From NCBI GenBank assembly GCA_051251645.1, contig JBPOEY010000001.1, positions 1,178,001 to 1,242,000 of the forward strand: 64,000 nt of DNA. The letters are read 5' to 3'. The translations under genes and the position numbers were made by a program. The stretch comes from Litorimonas sp051251645. GTDB lineage: Bacteria; Pseudomonadota; Alphaproteobacteria; Caulobacterales; Maricaulaceae. Under the pieces are notes generated by a model. That model was not told the DNA's origin and did no database searches. It saw only the letters and a program-made list of their open reading frames with translations. Shown in pieces: positions 1 through 8,930 of this stretch. Within the stretch, counting starts at the first letter, position 1; each line of letters starts with the position of its first letter.

Positions 1-961
1 CACTCGGCATCATCACGCACCAGACGCGGTCCGGGCCAAGCGCATCCGCGGCAATCGCCGCACAAATGGCGCTATCAACGCCGCCTGACAGGCCGAGCAC
101 AATTTGCTTGAAGCCATTCTTGTTCACATAATCGCCGAGACCCAGACAACAGGCGCGCCAATCCGCTTCTAACCCGGAGAGGTGGGACTCGATTTTGGCC
201 GAGACGCAGGTCCAGGTGCCGTCAATTTTCTTCCAATCGGAAACATCATAGTCTTCAACGAAACTTTTGAGTGATTGCACGATCGTGCCGTCCGCCGCCA
301 TCGACCAACTTGATCCGTCGAAAACAAGCTCATCTTGTCCGCCGATTTGATTGACATAGACGAGCGGCAGCCCCTCATTAAACACCTTCTCGCCCAGCGC
401 TGCTGTCCGCTCCGCATGGGCCGTTCGGCGCCACGGGGACCCATTGGGCGAGAGCATAATCTCTGCGCCTTGATCCGCGAGGTAATCCGCCACACCTGGC
501 TGCCACAAATCTTCACAAATCGGCAAGCCGATCGTCACGCCTTTAAACAGGATTGGTTCAGGCAAAGGGCCGCGTGAAAACACACGCGCTTCATCAAAGA
601 CACCATAATTCGGGAGATGATGTTTCGCCCGTATATGTTTGATTTCGCCCGCTTCTAACCATAGGGCCGCGTTATAAAGCTGGCCCTCCATTTGCCATGG
701 AGAAGTGAGCAAAATCGTCGGCCCGCCAACTGTTTTAGCGGCCAATCGAAGACAGGCTTTACGGCAATCTTCAATCACCGTTGGACGCAAAACGAGGTCC
801 TCTGGCGGATAGCCAATAATCATCAATTCGGGGAAGATCGCAATATCCGCGCCGTCCGTTTTCGCGCGCGCATAGCCCGCCTCCATCATCGCCTCATTGC
901 CCCAAATATCCCCGACGACAGGGTTGAGTTGGCAGGATGCTATACGGAGGCGGGTTGTCAT
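1..961 (-). CDS. nadE: Glutamine-dependent NAD+ synthetase (partial, C-terminal part beyond window)
   Basis: Catalyses the last step of NAD+ synthesis, amidating deamido-NAD+ with ammonia taken from glutamine. The reading frame runs off the left edge, so only about 320 residues are visible. The N-terminal nitrilase-type glutaminase domain shows the Glu-Lys-Cys triad: Glu45 in FPELMIIGYPPEDL, Lys113 in RAKHHLPNYG and Cys149 in LPICEDLW. The PP-loop SGGVDSA of the synthetase domain begins near residue 290. The ATG at 961 precedes TTRLRIASCQLNPVVGD, a normal start for the long two-domain form. It is the last gene of the leftward group that begins at 3413. Confidence 0.95.
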   Translation of the reverse strand, partial: MTTRLRIASCQLNPVVGDIWGNEAMMEAGYARAKTDGADIAIFPELMIIGYPPEDLVLRPTVIEDCRKACLRLAAKTVGGPTILLTSPWQMEGQLYNAALWLEAGEIKHIRAKHHLPNYGVFDEARVFSRGPLPEPILFKGVTIGLPICEDLWQPGVADYLADQGAEIMLSPNGSPWRRTAHAERTAALGEKVFNEGLPLVYVNQIGGQDELVFDGSSWSMAADGTIVQSLKSFVEDYDVSDWKKIDGTWTCVSAKIESHLSGLEADWRACCLGLGDYVNKNGFKQIVLGLSGGVDSAICAAIAADALGPDRVWCVMMPS

Positions 962-1015
962 AGGTCTGTTCTAGGTGGACTCGGGCATCGCGTCTATATC
1001 GGCGCAGGGTTTTGA

Positions 1016-1300
1016 TTAGCGATATTGAGGCACGCCACGCTCAACTATCAGCGGTTCTGAAACTGTAAACCGACGACCCTCTCGCCAGAGGTTCGTTCTG
1101 ATTGTCACAATGACACGTTCATCGCTCTGACGCTCGACGGATAGAACTGAATGCGCAATCCGATCAATTAGTGCAGCGGAACCGATCTTGCCGATATTTC
1201 CCGCGATGACCCCAGAAATATCGACTGTAACCGCGTCTTTGTCGGCGCCATATGTAACAGAACAGATCCAAGCGATGTTTTTAGTATATTGTGCCGTCAC
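1016..1300 (-). CDS. Small hypothetical protein (94 aa)
   Basis: I recognise no family. The frame would start at a GTG 14 nt after the serine hydrolase stop and ends 54 nt before nadE, so it fits the leftward operon. The product is soluble-looking, with alternating hydrophobic beta-strand patterns (AVTVDISGVIAG, RVIVTIRTNLW) and no signal peptide, membrane segment or cysteine pattern. Support is the position and the fact that the gap would otherwise be 350 bp in a tightly packed region. The GTG start is uncertain because the frame stays open upstream into the end of the preceding gene. Confidence 0.5.
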   Translation of the reverse strand: MTAQYTKNIAWICSVTYGADKDAVTVDISGVIAGNIGKIGSAALIDRIAHSVLSVERQSDERVIVTIRTNLWREGRRFTVSEPLIVERGVPQYR

Positions 1301-1314
1301 CAGCTCGGACCAGA

Positions 1315-2514
1315 TTACTTTCCCAGCTGTGCCGCCAAGCTGCGCATCAGCTCAATGTTCTTATTCATCGAATGCGTGCCCACTTCATCGGCGAACATGA
1401 ACTCACGGTCGGCCGCATTCTTGGCGATCACGATGTTCGTCTTTGGGTCGATGTAGATATATTGGCCGTAGATCCCGACGGCGAAGTAATCCTGATTGGC
1501 CGGCATCGGCACCCACCATTGATAGCCGTAGCCCACGCCCCTGTCAGACATGGCGGGCGCGGAATGCACCGTGGATTGCGCGACCCAATCGGCGGGGATG
1601 AGTTGCTCACCCTTCCACGCGCCCATTTGTAAGAATAGCTGCCCAAACTTGGCGTAATCGCGCGCCGTCAGGTTGAGACCGCCGAGCGCAAAGGCGACGT
1701 CTTTGCCATCGACCAAGTAATAAGGCTGTTGGCGGAAGCCGAGCGGGCTGTAAGTGTCCTCCCACAGGTCATGTAAGGTTCGGCCTGTCGCCTTGCGCAG
1801 CGCCCACGCCGCGACATGGGTGTCCATGGACACATACTGCCAATCTGTTCCCGGCTCAAATTGACGCTCCATCAGCGTTATTGTATATTTGTCTAATGAT
1901 CCGCCGAGCGCGATCGTCCGTCCCATTTTATTAATGTCGGACTTTTGGTCCAGATAGTCCTCATTATAGCGGATGCCGCTACTCATATTCAGAATATTGC
2001 GGAGGCTCGCGCCTTCATAGGCTGTGCCTTTAAGTTCTGGGACATAGGTCGTGACCTCGTCATCTAGGCTCGCGATATCGCCGTCTTCTAAGGCCTTACC
2101 GTAGAGGCCCGACATAAAGGACTTTGCAACAGACCAGCTGATCCGGCGATCATCCACGCCTGTCCCTCGATAATAGCTTTCGTGAATAATTGTGCCGTCA
2201 CGGACAATGACGAGAGACGTTGTATCCAACTCATCAAGAACGTCTGCGAGAGATCGTTCTGTTCCCGCAATATCGACTGTGTCTGGAATGGCGACCGTGT
2301 TGACGGCCCAGTCATCAGAAATCGGGACATTGAGCGGATGGACCAAGAACCCTCGATCCATATTGGAGAAGTTATCAACGATCTTATCGGCATCGAACAT
2401 GGTGTTGACGGCTGACAGACGTTTGATCTCGTCACCCTTGGTTAGGAAAAGCCCAACCCCCAGAAGCAAAACAGCCCCGACAATGATCAGGATGATTTTC
2501 AAAAAACGGTTCAT
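1315..2514 (-). CDS. Serine hydrolase of the beta-lactamase / 6-aminohexanoate-dimer hydrolase (NylB-like) family
   Basis: A 399-residue penicillin-fold hydrolase. It begins with a hydrophobic membrane anchor or signal (FLKIILIIVGAVLLLGVGLFL). The catalytic Ser-x-x-Lys is SVAK in RISWSVAKSFMSG near residue 130, and the tyrosine of the second motif is in DWQYVSMDTH. This pattern is that of EstB/NylB-type esterases and amide hydrolases, so the fold alone does not imply antibiotic resistance. The substrate cannot be told. Its ATG overlaps the stop of the upstream Gfo/Idh gene by 4 nt (ATGA), indicating coupled translation. Confidence 0.85.
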   Translation of the reverse strand: MNRFLKIILIIVGAVLLLGVGLFLTKGDEIKRLSAVNTMFDADKIVDNFSNMDRGFLVHPLNVPISDDWAVNTVAIPDTVDIAGTERSLADVLDELDTTSLVIVRDGTIIHESYYRGTGVDDRRISWSVAKSFMSGLYGKALEDGDIASLDDEVTTYVPELKGTAYEGASLRNILNMSSGIRYNEDYLDQKSDINKMGRTIALGGSLDKYTITLMERQFEPGTDWQYVSMDTHVAAWALRKATGRTLHDLWEDTYSPLGFRQQPYYLVDGKDVAFALGGLNLTARDYAKFGQLFLQMGAWKGEQLIPADWVAQSTVHSAPAMSDRGVGYGYQWWVPMPANQDYFAVGIYGQYIYIDPKTNIVIAKNAADREFMFADEVGTHSMNKNIELMRSLAAQLGK

Positions 2515-3413
2515 AAAGTCCCCTCAATCTGAGCGGCCGCTCTGACGGCGGCGAGCCCATCCTCTCCTGTGGCCAGTGGCCGTTCCCCGTCAAGGCAAGC
2601 GCGAACAAAACAATCAAAGGCGGCGGCGAGATTGTCCTGCACATGTGGGCGCGATCCAAAGTCAGCGTCCAGCGTAAAAGGCGTGTCATGACGCAGCGTT
2701 TTCTGCCCAAAATCAATCTCAATTGTGCCATTCGGGTAACGCAGAACCCAACGCCGATCGAGGTCAGCATCACGCGATGCGGAGAGATAGGCCGTCATCT
2801 CGCCAAATCCGGCTTCGGCGCGAACCTCATCCAATTCATCCGAATAAAGACGTTTCGCCATTTCCGTATTGATCCAGTCCGGCGTGCCATAGAGCGCGCA
2901 CAGCAGATCAAGATCATGCACCATCAGATCCATCACGACACTGGCGTCGAGATTACGGGTCGCGCGCGGCGTGTGGCGGACAATATTGATTTGAAGAGGA
3001 CGAGCTTTGATATCGTGAAGACCAATGGCCTGTGTCACAATCCGTTCCTGATGCCCGACTTGAAGAACGCGTCCCGCTTTATCTGCGGCGCTCACGATCT
3101 GCTCAGCTTGATCAACAGAAGATGCCAACGGTTTTTCGACCAACAAATGGCACCCATGATCCAAACCCACTAACGCGGCGTCCATATGAAAGCTCGCGGG
3201 AACAGCGATAATCAAAGCGTCTGAAACTTCTGCCAACGCGGACAGGCTGTTGAAAGCCGCCGCATCATATTTACCTGCAAGGGCTTCCGCTGTTTCTATA
3301 TTTCGATCAAATACACCGCTCAATATAGCGCGATCATGGGCAAAGACTTTCCCGGCGTGGTAACCCGCAAAGACCCCGGCACCAACGACTCCAACCTTCA
3401 AATATCCGCTCAT
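2511..3413 (-). CDS. Gfo/Idh/MocA family NAD(P)-dependent oxidoreductase
   Basis: A 300-residue protein with an N-terminal Rossmann fold (VGVVGAGVFAGYHAGKVF) and the family EKP motif in HLLVEKPLASS near residue 95, where Lys is the usual catalytic residue. The C-terminal half carries the family's alpha/beta domain with VMDLMVHDLDLLCALYG. Such enzymes oxidise or reduce sugars, inositols or UDP-sugars; the substrate is not readable here. It is the first gene of the group running to nadE. About 250 bp separate it from the divergent HU gene, so both promoters should lie there. Confidence 0.88.
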   Translation of the reverse strand: MSGYLKVGVVGAGVFAGYHAGKVFAHDRAILSGVFDRNIETAEALAGKYDAAAFNSLSALAEVSDALIIAVPASFHMDAALVGLDHGCHLLVEKPLASSVDQAEQIVSAADKAGRVLQVGHQERIVTQAIGLHDIKARPLQINIVRHTPRATRNLDASVVMDLMVHDLDLLCALYGTPDWINTEMAKRLYSDELDEVRAEAGFGEMTAYLSASRDADLDRRWVLRYPNGTIEIDFGQKTLRHDTPFTLDADFGSRPHVQDNLAAAFDCFVRACLDGERPLATGEDGLAAVRAAAQIEGTL

Positions 3414-3663
3414 GCGGACCTCTTACGGGGGGAGAGTTTTAGAACAAGAACAGTTTTCCATTGAGAACCGATTCGGCGCATTTCACGTGATTCTGACCCT
3501 AAATTCGGGGCTGAAGGTGGGGTTGAGGGGCTAAAATCAGCTTATACAGCTGAAAAACCCCGCTTTTGCTGGCATTTTCGTGACACGGGTCGCGAATTGA
3601 GTAGAGTCTGCATAACAGCTCTGGGCACGTCGCCGCAGAGTAATCCATCGAAGGAGTTCCCCG

Positions 3664-3930
3664 ATGAATAAAAAAGATCTCGTCGCTAAACTGGCCGACC
3701 ATTGCGACACGAGCCAATCTGCTGCGGGCGATATGCTCAACGGCACGCTAGAAATCATCACAGCTGAACTTAAAGCCGGCAACGAAGTTAATCTTCCTGG
3801 CTTTGGCAAGTTCATCGCCAAGCACCGCCCATCCCGCAAGATGCGCAACCCGCAAACAGGCGCAGAAATGATGAGCAAGGCGAAGACCTCCGCTCAGTTC
3901 AAGCCAAGCATCGGCCTGAAAGACCTCTAG
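3664..3930 (+). CDS. hup: HU-family DNA-binding protein
   Basis: An 88-residue nucleoid protein of the HU/IHF family, about the normal length. It starts MNKKDLVAKLAD, has the conserved GFGKF turn, and the beta-arm RKMRNPQTGAEM matches the DNA-bending arm, where the Pro intercalates between bases. An AAGGAG Shine-Dalgarno lies 7-8 nt before the ATG. A possible promoter (GTGACA, 16 bp, TAGAGT) sits about 60 bp upstream, but this is weak. A strong terminator follows the stop, so it is probably monocistronic. Confidence 0.95.
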   Translation: MNKKDLVAKLADHCDTSQSAAGDMLNGTLEIITAELKAGNEVNLPGFGKFIAKHRPSRKMRNPQTGAEMMSKAKTSAQFKPSIGLKDL

Positions 3931-3955
3931 GTCTAAGTCAGTTTAACACGGTTTA

Positions 3956-3987
3956 GCCGCTCCGAGATATCGGGGCGGCTTTTTTTT
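3956..3987 (+). terminator. Rho-independent terminator of the HU gene
   Basis: A 10 bp GC-rich stem (GCCGCTCCGA with TCGGGGCGGC, one G-U pair) closed by a GATA loop and followed by eight T. It lies 26 bp after the HU stop. Confidence 0.93.
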
Positions 3988-4008
3988 GACCTCAAGACGG
4001 GAGATATA

Positions 4009-4773
4009 ATGAGCGAGCAGCCGAAAATTCAGGATGTTAGTATTTCCGACCTGATGGAGGATATCCTTGGATTCGGGGCGCGAACCTTTCGCTCGATCCA
4101 AGCAACCTTTATGTCGCCGCGCCGCTATTTTGAAGCCGCGAAACAGCCCGATTGGGGCGGGATATTTTCGCCCAGTGTTCGCATCTACCTTGGACTGATC
4201 GCAATTTCAGCGGTTTTCCGTTTCGCTTTTACGGGGGAAAATGGTGTCATGACCACCCTTTACGAACAACAATTCATCCAAATGTTTGACCAAATCGAAA
4301 TTGACCAAGGGCGACGCCCAGAGATTACAGAAAAGGAAATGGCGATGAATGTGCTACGTTACTATTTCCCTCTGACTCCCTTCATCGCCCTCCCCCTCTT
4401 TATGGTCGTCGGGTTCATGTTCCGCAGCTTTGGTGAACCGCTCAACGCCGTGGTCAGAATTCGTTATGTCTTCGCCTGTATGATTCCTGCCACGCTCACC
4501 ATGACGGTGTTTTCTTTGAGCATGGCGCTTTTGCCATCGACCCTCACCGAACGCCTCTCACTGGTGGGGCTAGGCCTCACCCTTATCCTCGTTTACATCA
4601 CGGCTTATAGGGGTGCATTTTCAGCTGAGATGACGTCACGCGCGGCAAAATTCGGGCGAGCGATCGGCCTCTCTGCACTCATTTTGGTCGCGATGATGCT
4701 CGCTTCCATTATCGCGCTTATGGTCGCAATTATCATTGCCTTCCATCAGGCTGCAAAAGCAGGCTTGCTGTAA
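4009..4773 (+). CDS. Integral membrane protein, DUF3667-like
   Basis: A 254-residue inner-membrane protein with four to five predicted helices (around residues 65-80, 120-145, 160-180, 182-200 and 220-245). The N-terminal cytosolic segment FRSIQATFMSPRRYFEAAKQPDW resembles the start of DUF3667 membrane proteins, but the zinc-binding cysteines that often precede that domain are absent. Function unknown. It starts 21 nt after the HU terminator and converges tail to tail with the DAHP synthase gene, with no bases between the two stop codons. Confidence 0.7.
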   Translation: MSEQPKIQDVSISDLMEDILGFGARTFRSIQATFMSPRRYFEAAKQPDWGGIFSPSVRIYLGLIAISAVFRFAFTGENGVMTTLYEQQFIQMFDQIEIDQGRRPEITEKEMAMNVLRYYFPLTPFIALPLFMVVGFMFRSFGEPLNAVVRIRYVFACMIPATLTMTVFSLSMALLPSTLTERLSLVGLGLTLILVYITAYRGAFSAEMTSRAAKFGRAIGLSALILVAMMLASIIALMVAIIIAFHQAAKAGLL

Positions 4774-6153
4774 TTAGACGGCCAGTTTTGCGTCGTCTGC
4801 CTTGCGATAGCTGTTTAATTCTTCGGCAATCAAAAAGGCTAGCTCAAGCGCTTGGTCCGCATTAAGGCGAGGATCGCAATGCGTATGATAACGCGATGAC
4901 AGATCTTCCTCGCGTACAACTCGCGCCGAACCACCGACACATTCCGTCACGTTCTGCCCGGTCATCTCAAAATGCACACCACCCGGCCAGCATCCTTCGC
5001 TATGCAAAACCTGCATAAAGGTGCGAACTTCGCTCATGATATGATCGACGGGGCGCGTCTTATAGCCTGACGCGGTCTTGACCGTATTGCCGTGCATCGG
5101 GTCACAAGACCACACGACATGTTTGCCAGCAGATTTGATGGCGCGTGCCAAGGTTGGCAAACCTTTGGCCACCTTGTCGTGACCGTAACGACAAATGAGG
5201 GTCAGCCGTCCCGGTTCATTGTCGGGGTTTAACACATCGGTCAGGCGGATAAGTTCGTCGGGATCCAGCCCCTCGCCGACTTTCATCGCGATCGGGTTTT
5301 CAATACCGCGGAAGAATTCGACATGGGCATGATCCAGCTGCCGCGTGCGGTTCCCGATCCATAGCATATGCGCCGACGTGTCATACCAGCGTCCCGTCGT
5401 ACTATCGATCCGGGTCATCGCCTCTTCGTAGCCGAGTAATAAACCTTCATGAGAGGTATAATAATCTGTCGCAGCCATTTGCGGCGTCGACTGCGGGGTC
5501 ACACCACAGGCTTCCATAAAGTCGAGGGCGTCGCTGATTGTATCACACAACTCTTCGTAACGCTGGCTCACAGCCGTGTCTGACACGAAGCCCAAGGTCC
5601 ACTTATGGATATTGCGGAGATTGGCGTAACCACCCGAGGAAAAGGCGCGCAGCAAGTTCTGGGTCGACGCGGATTGACCATAGGCTTTAAGCAGCCGCTC
5701 CGGGTCTGGAATGCGCGATTCTGGATTGAAATCCATGCCGTTAATATTGTCGCCGCGGTAGCTCGGAAGCGTAATCCCGTCGCGCACTTCGATGGGCGAG
5801 CTGCGCGGTTTGCCGAATTGCCCGGCAATCCGACCGACCTTCACCACGGGCTGACCGCCACCATAGGTCAACACAACGGCCATTTGCATCATGATACGGA
5901 ACATATCGCGCAGATTATCGGGATGGAATTCTTTGAAGCTTTCCGCACAGTCGCCGCCCTGCAATAGAAAAGCCTTGCCCATCGCCACATCCGCCAAGCG
6001 GGATTTCAACCGGCGCGCTTCGCCTGCAAATACGAGCGGTGGATAGCCGCCCAACGTTTTTTCGACCGCGGCGAGCGCGTCGGCGTCCGGGTAATCATTC
6101 GGAATGTGCAAAGCGGGCTTAGTGCGCCAGCTGGACGGGGTCCATTTTTGCAT
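4774..6153 (-). CDS. aroG: 3-deoxy-7-phosphoheptulonate synthase, class II
   Basis: Condenses phosphoenolpyruvate with erythrose 4-phosphate in the first step of the shikimate pathway. The sequence is the plant/actinobacterial class II type: WTPSSWRTKPALH at the N-terminus, LLQGGDCAESF around the metal-binding Cys, and GRIAGQFGKPRS for phosphate binding. HVVWSCDPMHGNT and GGVHFEMTGQNVTEC lie in the C-terminal half. I chose the ATG at 6153 (MQKWTPSS, 459 aa) because family members start there and AGGA sits 8 nt upstream. An in-frame ATG at 6183 would add ten residues. Confidence 0.95.
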   Translation of the reverse strand: MQKWTPSSWRTKPALHIPNDYPDADALAAVEKTLGGYPPLVFAGEARRLKSRLADVAMGKAFLLQGGDCAESFKEFHPDNLRDMFRIMMQMAVVLTYGGGQPVVKVGRIAGQFGKPRSSPIEVRDGITLPSYRGDNINGMDFNPESRIPDPERLLKAYGQSASTQNLLRAFSSGGYANLRNIHKWTLGFVSDTAVSQRYEELCDTISDALDFMEACGVTPQSTPQMAATDYYTSHEGLLLGYEEAMTRIDSTTGRWYDTSAHMLWIGNRTRQLDHAHVEFFRGIENPIAMKVGEGLDPDELIRLTDVLNPDNEPGRLTLICRYGHDKVAKGLPTLARAIKSAGKHVVWSCDPMHGNTVKTASGYKTRPVDHIMSEVRTFMQVLHSEGCWPGGVHFEMTGQNVTECVGGSARVVREEDLSSRYHTHCDPRLNADQALELAFLIAEELNSYRKADDAKLAV

Positions 6154-6265
6154 GATGCGGTGTCCTGTCTTATCTCGGCGCATCCTTGTGCCGCGCCGAA
6201 GCGCGTCTCTAGCAATATTTTGCGTGCACCGACAACAATGGATGGCTGTCTATTGCAGATTGAGT

Positions 6266-7417
6266 TTAGGGCGTTGTCGTCTCGGGTTGCAGTGAAGCGA
6301 ACGGACGGTCTTTGGTTACAGCCTGTCGTTCCGCCGTCGCAAATAATACGGCGTCTGGTTTGTAGGCCAGAACCTCATCCAATGTGACCGTTCTTAAATG
6401 GGCGCCATGATGAATTCTGATAATTTCAGAATAGCTCGGACGGAAATGTCCGGTCATGATATCCGCAAAACTATCGCCGACAATTACCAATGTCCCTTGT
6501 GGCGCGGCCTTCGTGCCCAAAATACGGATTGTCGAGAATTGGCTCGGATCCGGCGTTCCATCGTCCTGGAGCGTGATAAATTCAAAGAAACCCCGACGCG
6601 TCAGCGGAAAATTCATCACCTTATAAGTGGGTTCTCGGGTCGTTTCGAAGCCTAACATGGCTTCCAAATCGCGAACACGGTTACGAGATTGAGCCACAGG
6701 TGGCCCGGGAAGAAAGCGCGGGCGTGTAATCGATGGATCAAGCGCATCCATTATCGCCATCGCCAAATCATACGTCCCGTCTGAGGTCCAATGCGTATCA
6801 CCAAGTAAAAAGGTCTGTTTTCCCCGCGCTTTCGCGGATTGAACAAGAGGTTCAGCGTCAATTAGCCCCGTCTGCTGAACATTAGAATGATTATGGAGGA
6901 CCGTTCTAAACCGACGCTCTCCTTCTGACCAGTCGACAGGCTTTTTTTCCGGGTAAACCCTCACCTTATCAACGGCAACAAATGCGGCGAATGAAATGCT
7001 CTTTGCCGCCAATGCCGCTTTAACCTCAGTCAAAGAGTCGACCCACGTTTGAACATCGGACTCATCCCAACGCCCATTGCCTTCAAATTCATCTCGGTAA
7101 GCGACGCTGTTTAAGAAGAGCCAGCCGTCTTGACCGATAGCAACTTGCGGCGGATTTTCGCCGAGATTATCGCGAATTTTCCGGGCTACTCGGATCAAAA
7201 CCATCCGAAAGCCAAAGTTATCCTCGAGATAAGCGTCAAATTCAGTTGTAAAACTCCTTGCATCCCCTTGAAAGGACGGCATTTCTGCTAGCACGCGCTT
7301 CTCCGTTGTACTGATCCCGTCGGACCCTCGCACCGCGTTCACCGCAAAGCCCAGCGCGGGGACAAGGAAGGCGACAAGTAAACTAATGACGGCGATATTT
7401 CTGATCCAACGGGTCAT
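6266..7417 (-). CDS. AlgX/AlgJ-like SGNH acetyltransferase-domain protein
   Basis: A 383-residue periplasmic protein anchored by one N-terminal helix (IAVISLLVAFLVPALGFAV). It has the Asp-x-His pair of the SGNH-like fold in LLGDTHWTSDGTYDLA and the nucleophile block in LVIVGDSFADIMTG, as in AlgX/AlgJ/WssI partners of MBOAT acyltransferases. It should transfer acyl groups, delivered across the membrane by the preceding MBOAT protein, onto a secreted polysaccharide or glycan. I chose the ATG one base after the MBOAT stop (TGATATG); the frame also opens earlier at 7471. No alginate synthesis genes are nearby. Confidence 0.85.
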   Translation of the reverse strand: MTRWIRNIAVISLLVAFLVPALGFAVNAVRGSDGISTTEKRVLAEMPSFQGDARSFTTEFDAYLEDNFGFRMVLIRVARKIRDNLGENPPQVAIGQDGWLFLNSVAYRDEFEGNGRWDESDVQTWVDSLTEVKAALAAKSISFAAFVAVDKVRVYPEKKPVDWSEGERRFRTVLHNHSNVQQTGLIDAEPLVQSAKARGKQTFLLGDTHWTSDGTYDLAMAIMDALDPSITRPRFLPGPPVAQSRNRVRDLEAMLGFETTREPTYKVMNFPLTRRGFFEFITLQDDGTPDPSQFSTIRILGTKAAPQGTLVIVGDSFADIMTGHFRPSYSEIIRIHHGAHLRTVTLDEVLAYKPDAVLFATAERQAVTKDRPFASLQPETTTP

Positions 7418-7418
7418 A

Positions 7419-8768
7419 TCAGAACCGGAAGTAGAGGAAGGGTTGGTGGGTTGTCGAGGCGACGGCTGCAAAACAGAATGTGGCGAGCACGCCTATCAAG
7501 CTCCACTGGATCGTAGCCCTAACGGGTGCAGGCGTCGGAATGCGCGCGCCGACATTTTTCCACCCATCCCATGCGAAAAGAATACCGAACCCCATCGCAA
7601 AGGTTGCGCTAGACGGAACCTCAATCATCACATCGCCTCCCGGCAAAAGTGCCCGCCAATAGGCTACGGCATGGGCCAGATTATCCGCTCTGAATAACAC
7701 CCACCCCAGCGCCACAAAGAGAACCGTATAGGCCACACCGACAATCCGCGGAATTTTCGGCAAGGCCAATCGTTGGGCCAGACGTTCGCCCGTCAAGAAC
7801 GTGCCGTGCCACAGGCCCCATAATAAGAATGTCCACGCGGCGCCGTGCCACAAGCCGCAGAGAACAAAGACGATAAAGAGGTTGCGGTAGGTTTTGAGTT
7901 CACCCGCTCTTGATCCTCCGAGCGGAATAAAGAGATAGTCGCGGAACCAGCGCGACAGCGTCATGTGCCACCGCCGCCAAAATTCGCGGAAAGACGCCGC
8001 ACTATAAGGATGTTCAAAGTTACGCGGCAATTCAAAGCCAAAGATACGGCCGAGGCCAATCGCCATGTTTGAGTAGCCCGCAAAATCGTAGTAAATTTGC
8101 AGCGTAAAGGCCGCCAGGCCGAGCCACGCAGCCCCGGGCGCTAAGGTCGCAGCGTCCGCACTAAAAGCGGCGTCCGCAATTCGCGCCACGCTATCCGCGA
8201 TGAGAACCTTCTGCGCTAGTCCCAGCATAAATAGTCGCGTGCCGTCGCAAAAGCGGTCCCACGTCTCATTTCGTTGCGCGATTTGATCTCGGATTTCGTC
8301 CCACCGAACAATCGGCCCCGCGATCAATTGCGGGAACATGCTAATATAAAGGCCTGTGCGCAGGGGGTTTCTGGCGGGCTTTGAGCCTCGCGCCACATCG
8401 ACGAGCAGGCTCATCGCTTGAAAGGTGAAAAACGAAATGCCGAGCGGGAGGCGCGGCTCAATCCGCGCAAAGCCCAAGGTCTCTGTAATCAAGCCCATAT
8501 ATTTAAAGGCAACCAGCAGGCCGAGATTGGCGGCAATCCCGATGGCCAGCCACGGCTTGCGGTTCTTCGCGATCTTGTGAGAGAACTCATGGTTCATCAC
8601 GATGGAGATCAGCAGAAGCGCGAGCCCCATCCCCTCGCCCCACGCATAGAAGAACAGGCTCGCCGCCAACAGCAGCACATTGCGCGCATTACGTCCGCGC
8701 AGCACGAAATAGAGCGCGACGACTATCGGCAGGTAGAAAAACAGGAATGTGACGGATGCGAAGTTCAT
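7419..8768 (-). CDS. MBOAT-family membrane O-acyltransferase (AlgI-like)
   Basis: A 449-residue polytopic enzyme that passes an acyl group, normally acetyl, across the inner membrane for polysaccharide O-acetylation. Recognisable AlgI blocks are NFASVTFLFFYLPIVVALYF at the start, PLGISFFTFQAMS, PQLIAGPIVRWDEI, FREFWRRWHMTLSRWFRDY, and LCGLWHGAAWTF with the invariant histidine. I chose the ATG at 8768 because MNFASVTFLFFY is the usual family start; the frame extends to 8810. The gene lies 51 nt after the cio third-subunit gene and one base before the AlgX-like gene, so the two acyltransferase genes form a unit. Confidence 0.92.
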   Translation of the reverse strand: MNFASVTFLFFYLPIVVALYFVLRGRNARNVLLLAASLFFYAWGEGMGLALLLISIVMNHEFSHKIAKNRKPWLAIGIAANLGLLVAFKYMGLITETLGFARIEPRLPLGISFFTFQAMSLLVDVARGSKPARNPLRTGLYISMFPQLIAGPIVRWDEIRDQIAQRNETWDRFCDGTRLFMLGLAQKVLIADSVARIADAAFSADAATLAPGAAWLGLAAFTLQIYYDFAGYSNMAIGLGRIFGFELPRNFEHPYSAASFREFWRRWHMTLSRWFRDYLFIPLGGSRAGELKTYRNLFIVFVLCGLWHGAAWTFLLWGLWHGTFLTGERLAQRLALPKIPRIVGVAYTVLFVALGWVLFRADNLAHAVAYWRALLPGGDVMIEVPSSATFAMGFGILFAWDGWKNVGARIPTPAPVRATIQWSLIGVLATFCFAAVASTTHQPFLYFRF

Positions 8769-8819
8769 GTCAGACCCGAACGCGCATAACAGCCGCACCG
8801 CGCGGGGCAAGAGCCGCTG

Positions 8820-8930
8820 TTAGAGGATCATGCTACGAATAGCATAGGCCACCGTTCCAACGACCGCGACACCCGCCAGCCACAAGCCGACAAACCACGC
8901 TCCGCGCTTTAGCCAATTCTTCTCAGACAC
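8820..8930 (-). CDS. DUF2474/CydX-like small subunit of the bd-type oxidase (36 aa)
   Basis: A very short gene starting at GTG that shares one base with the cydB stop (TAGTG). The product is 36 residues: a basic start with SEKNWLKRGAWFVGLW, then one membrane helix (AGVAVVGTVAYAI) and a short tail. The Trp-rich start followed by one helix matches DUF2474 proteins encoded after cyanide-insensitive oxidase genes, which parallel CydX, the stabilising third subunit of E. coli cytochrome bd. The overlap implies translational coupling to cydB. Function is inferred from position and pattern. Confidence 0.85.
   Translation of the reverse strand: MSEKNWLKRGAWFVGLWLAGVAVVGTVAYAIRSMIL

Noticed and set aside
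1315..2514. Beta-lactamase resistance gene
   Set aside because: The Ser-x-x-Lys and Tyr pattern fits the esterase/NylB branch, and the gene sits in an ordinary operon without mobile elements.
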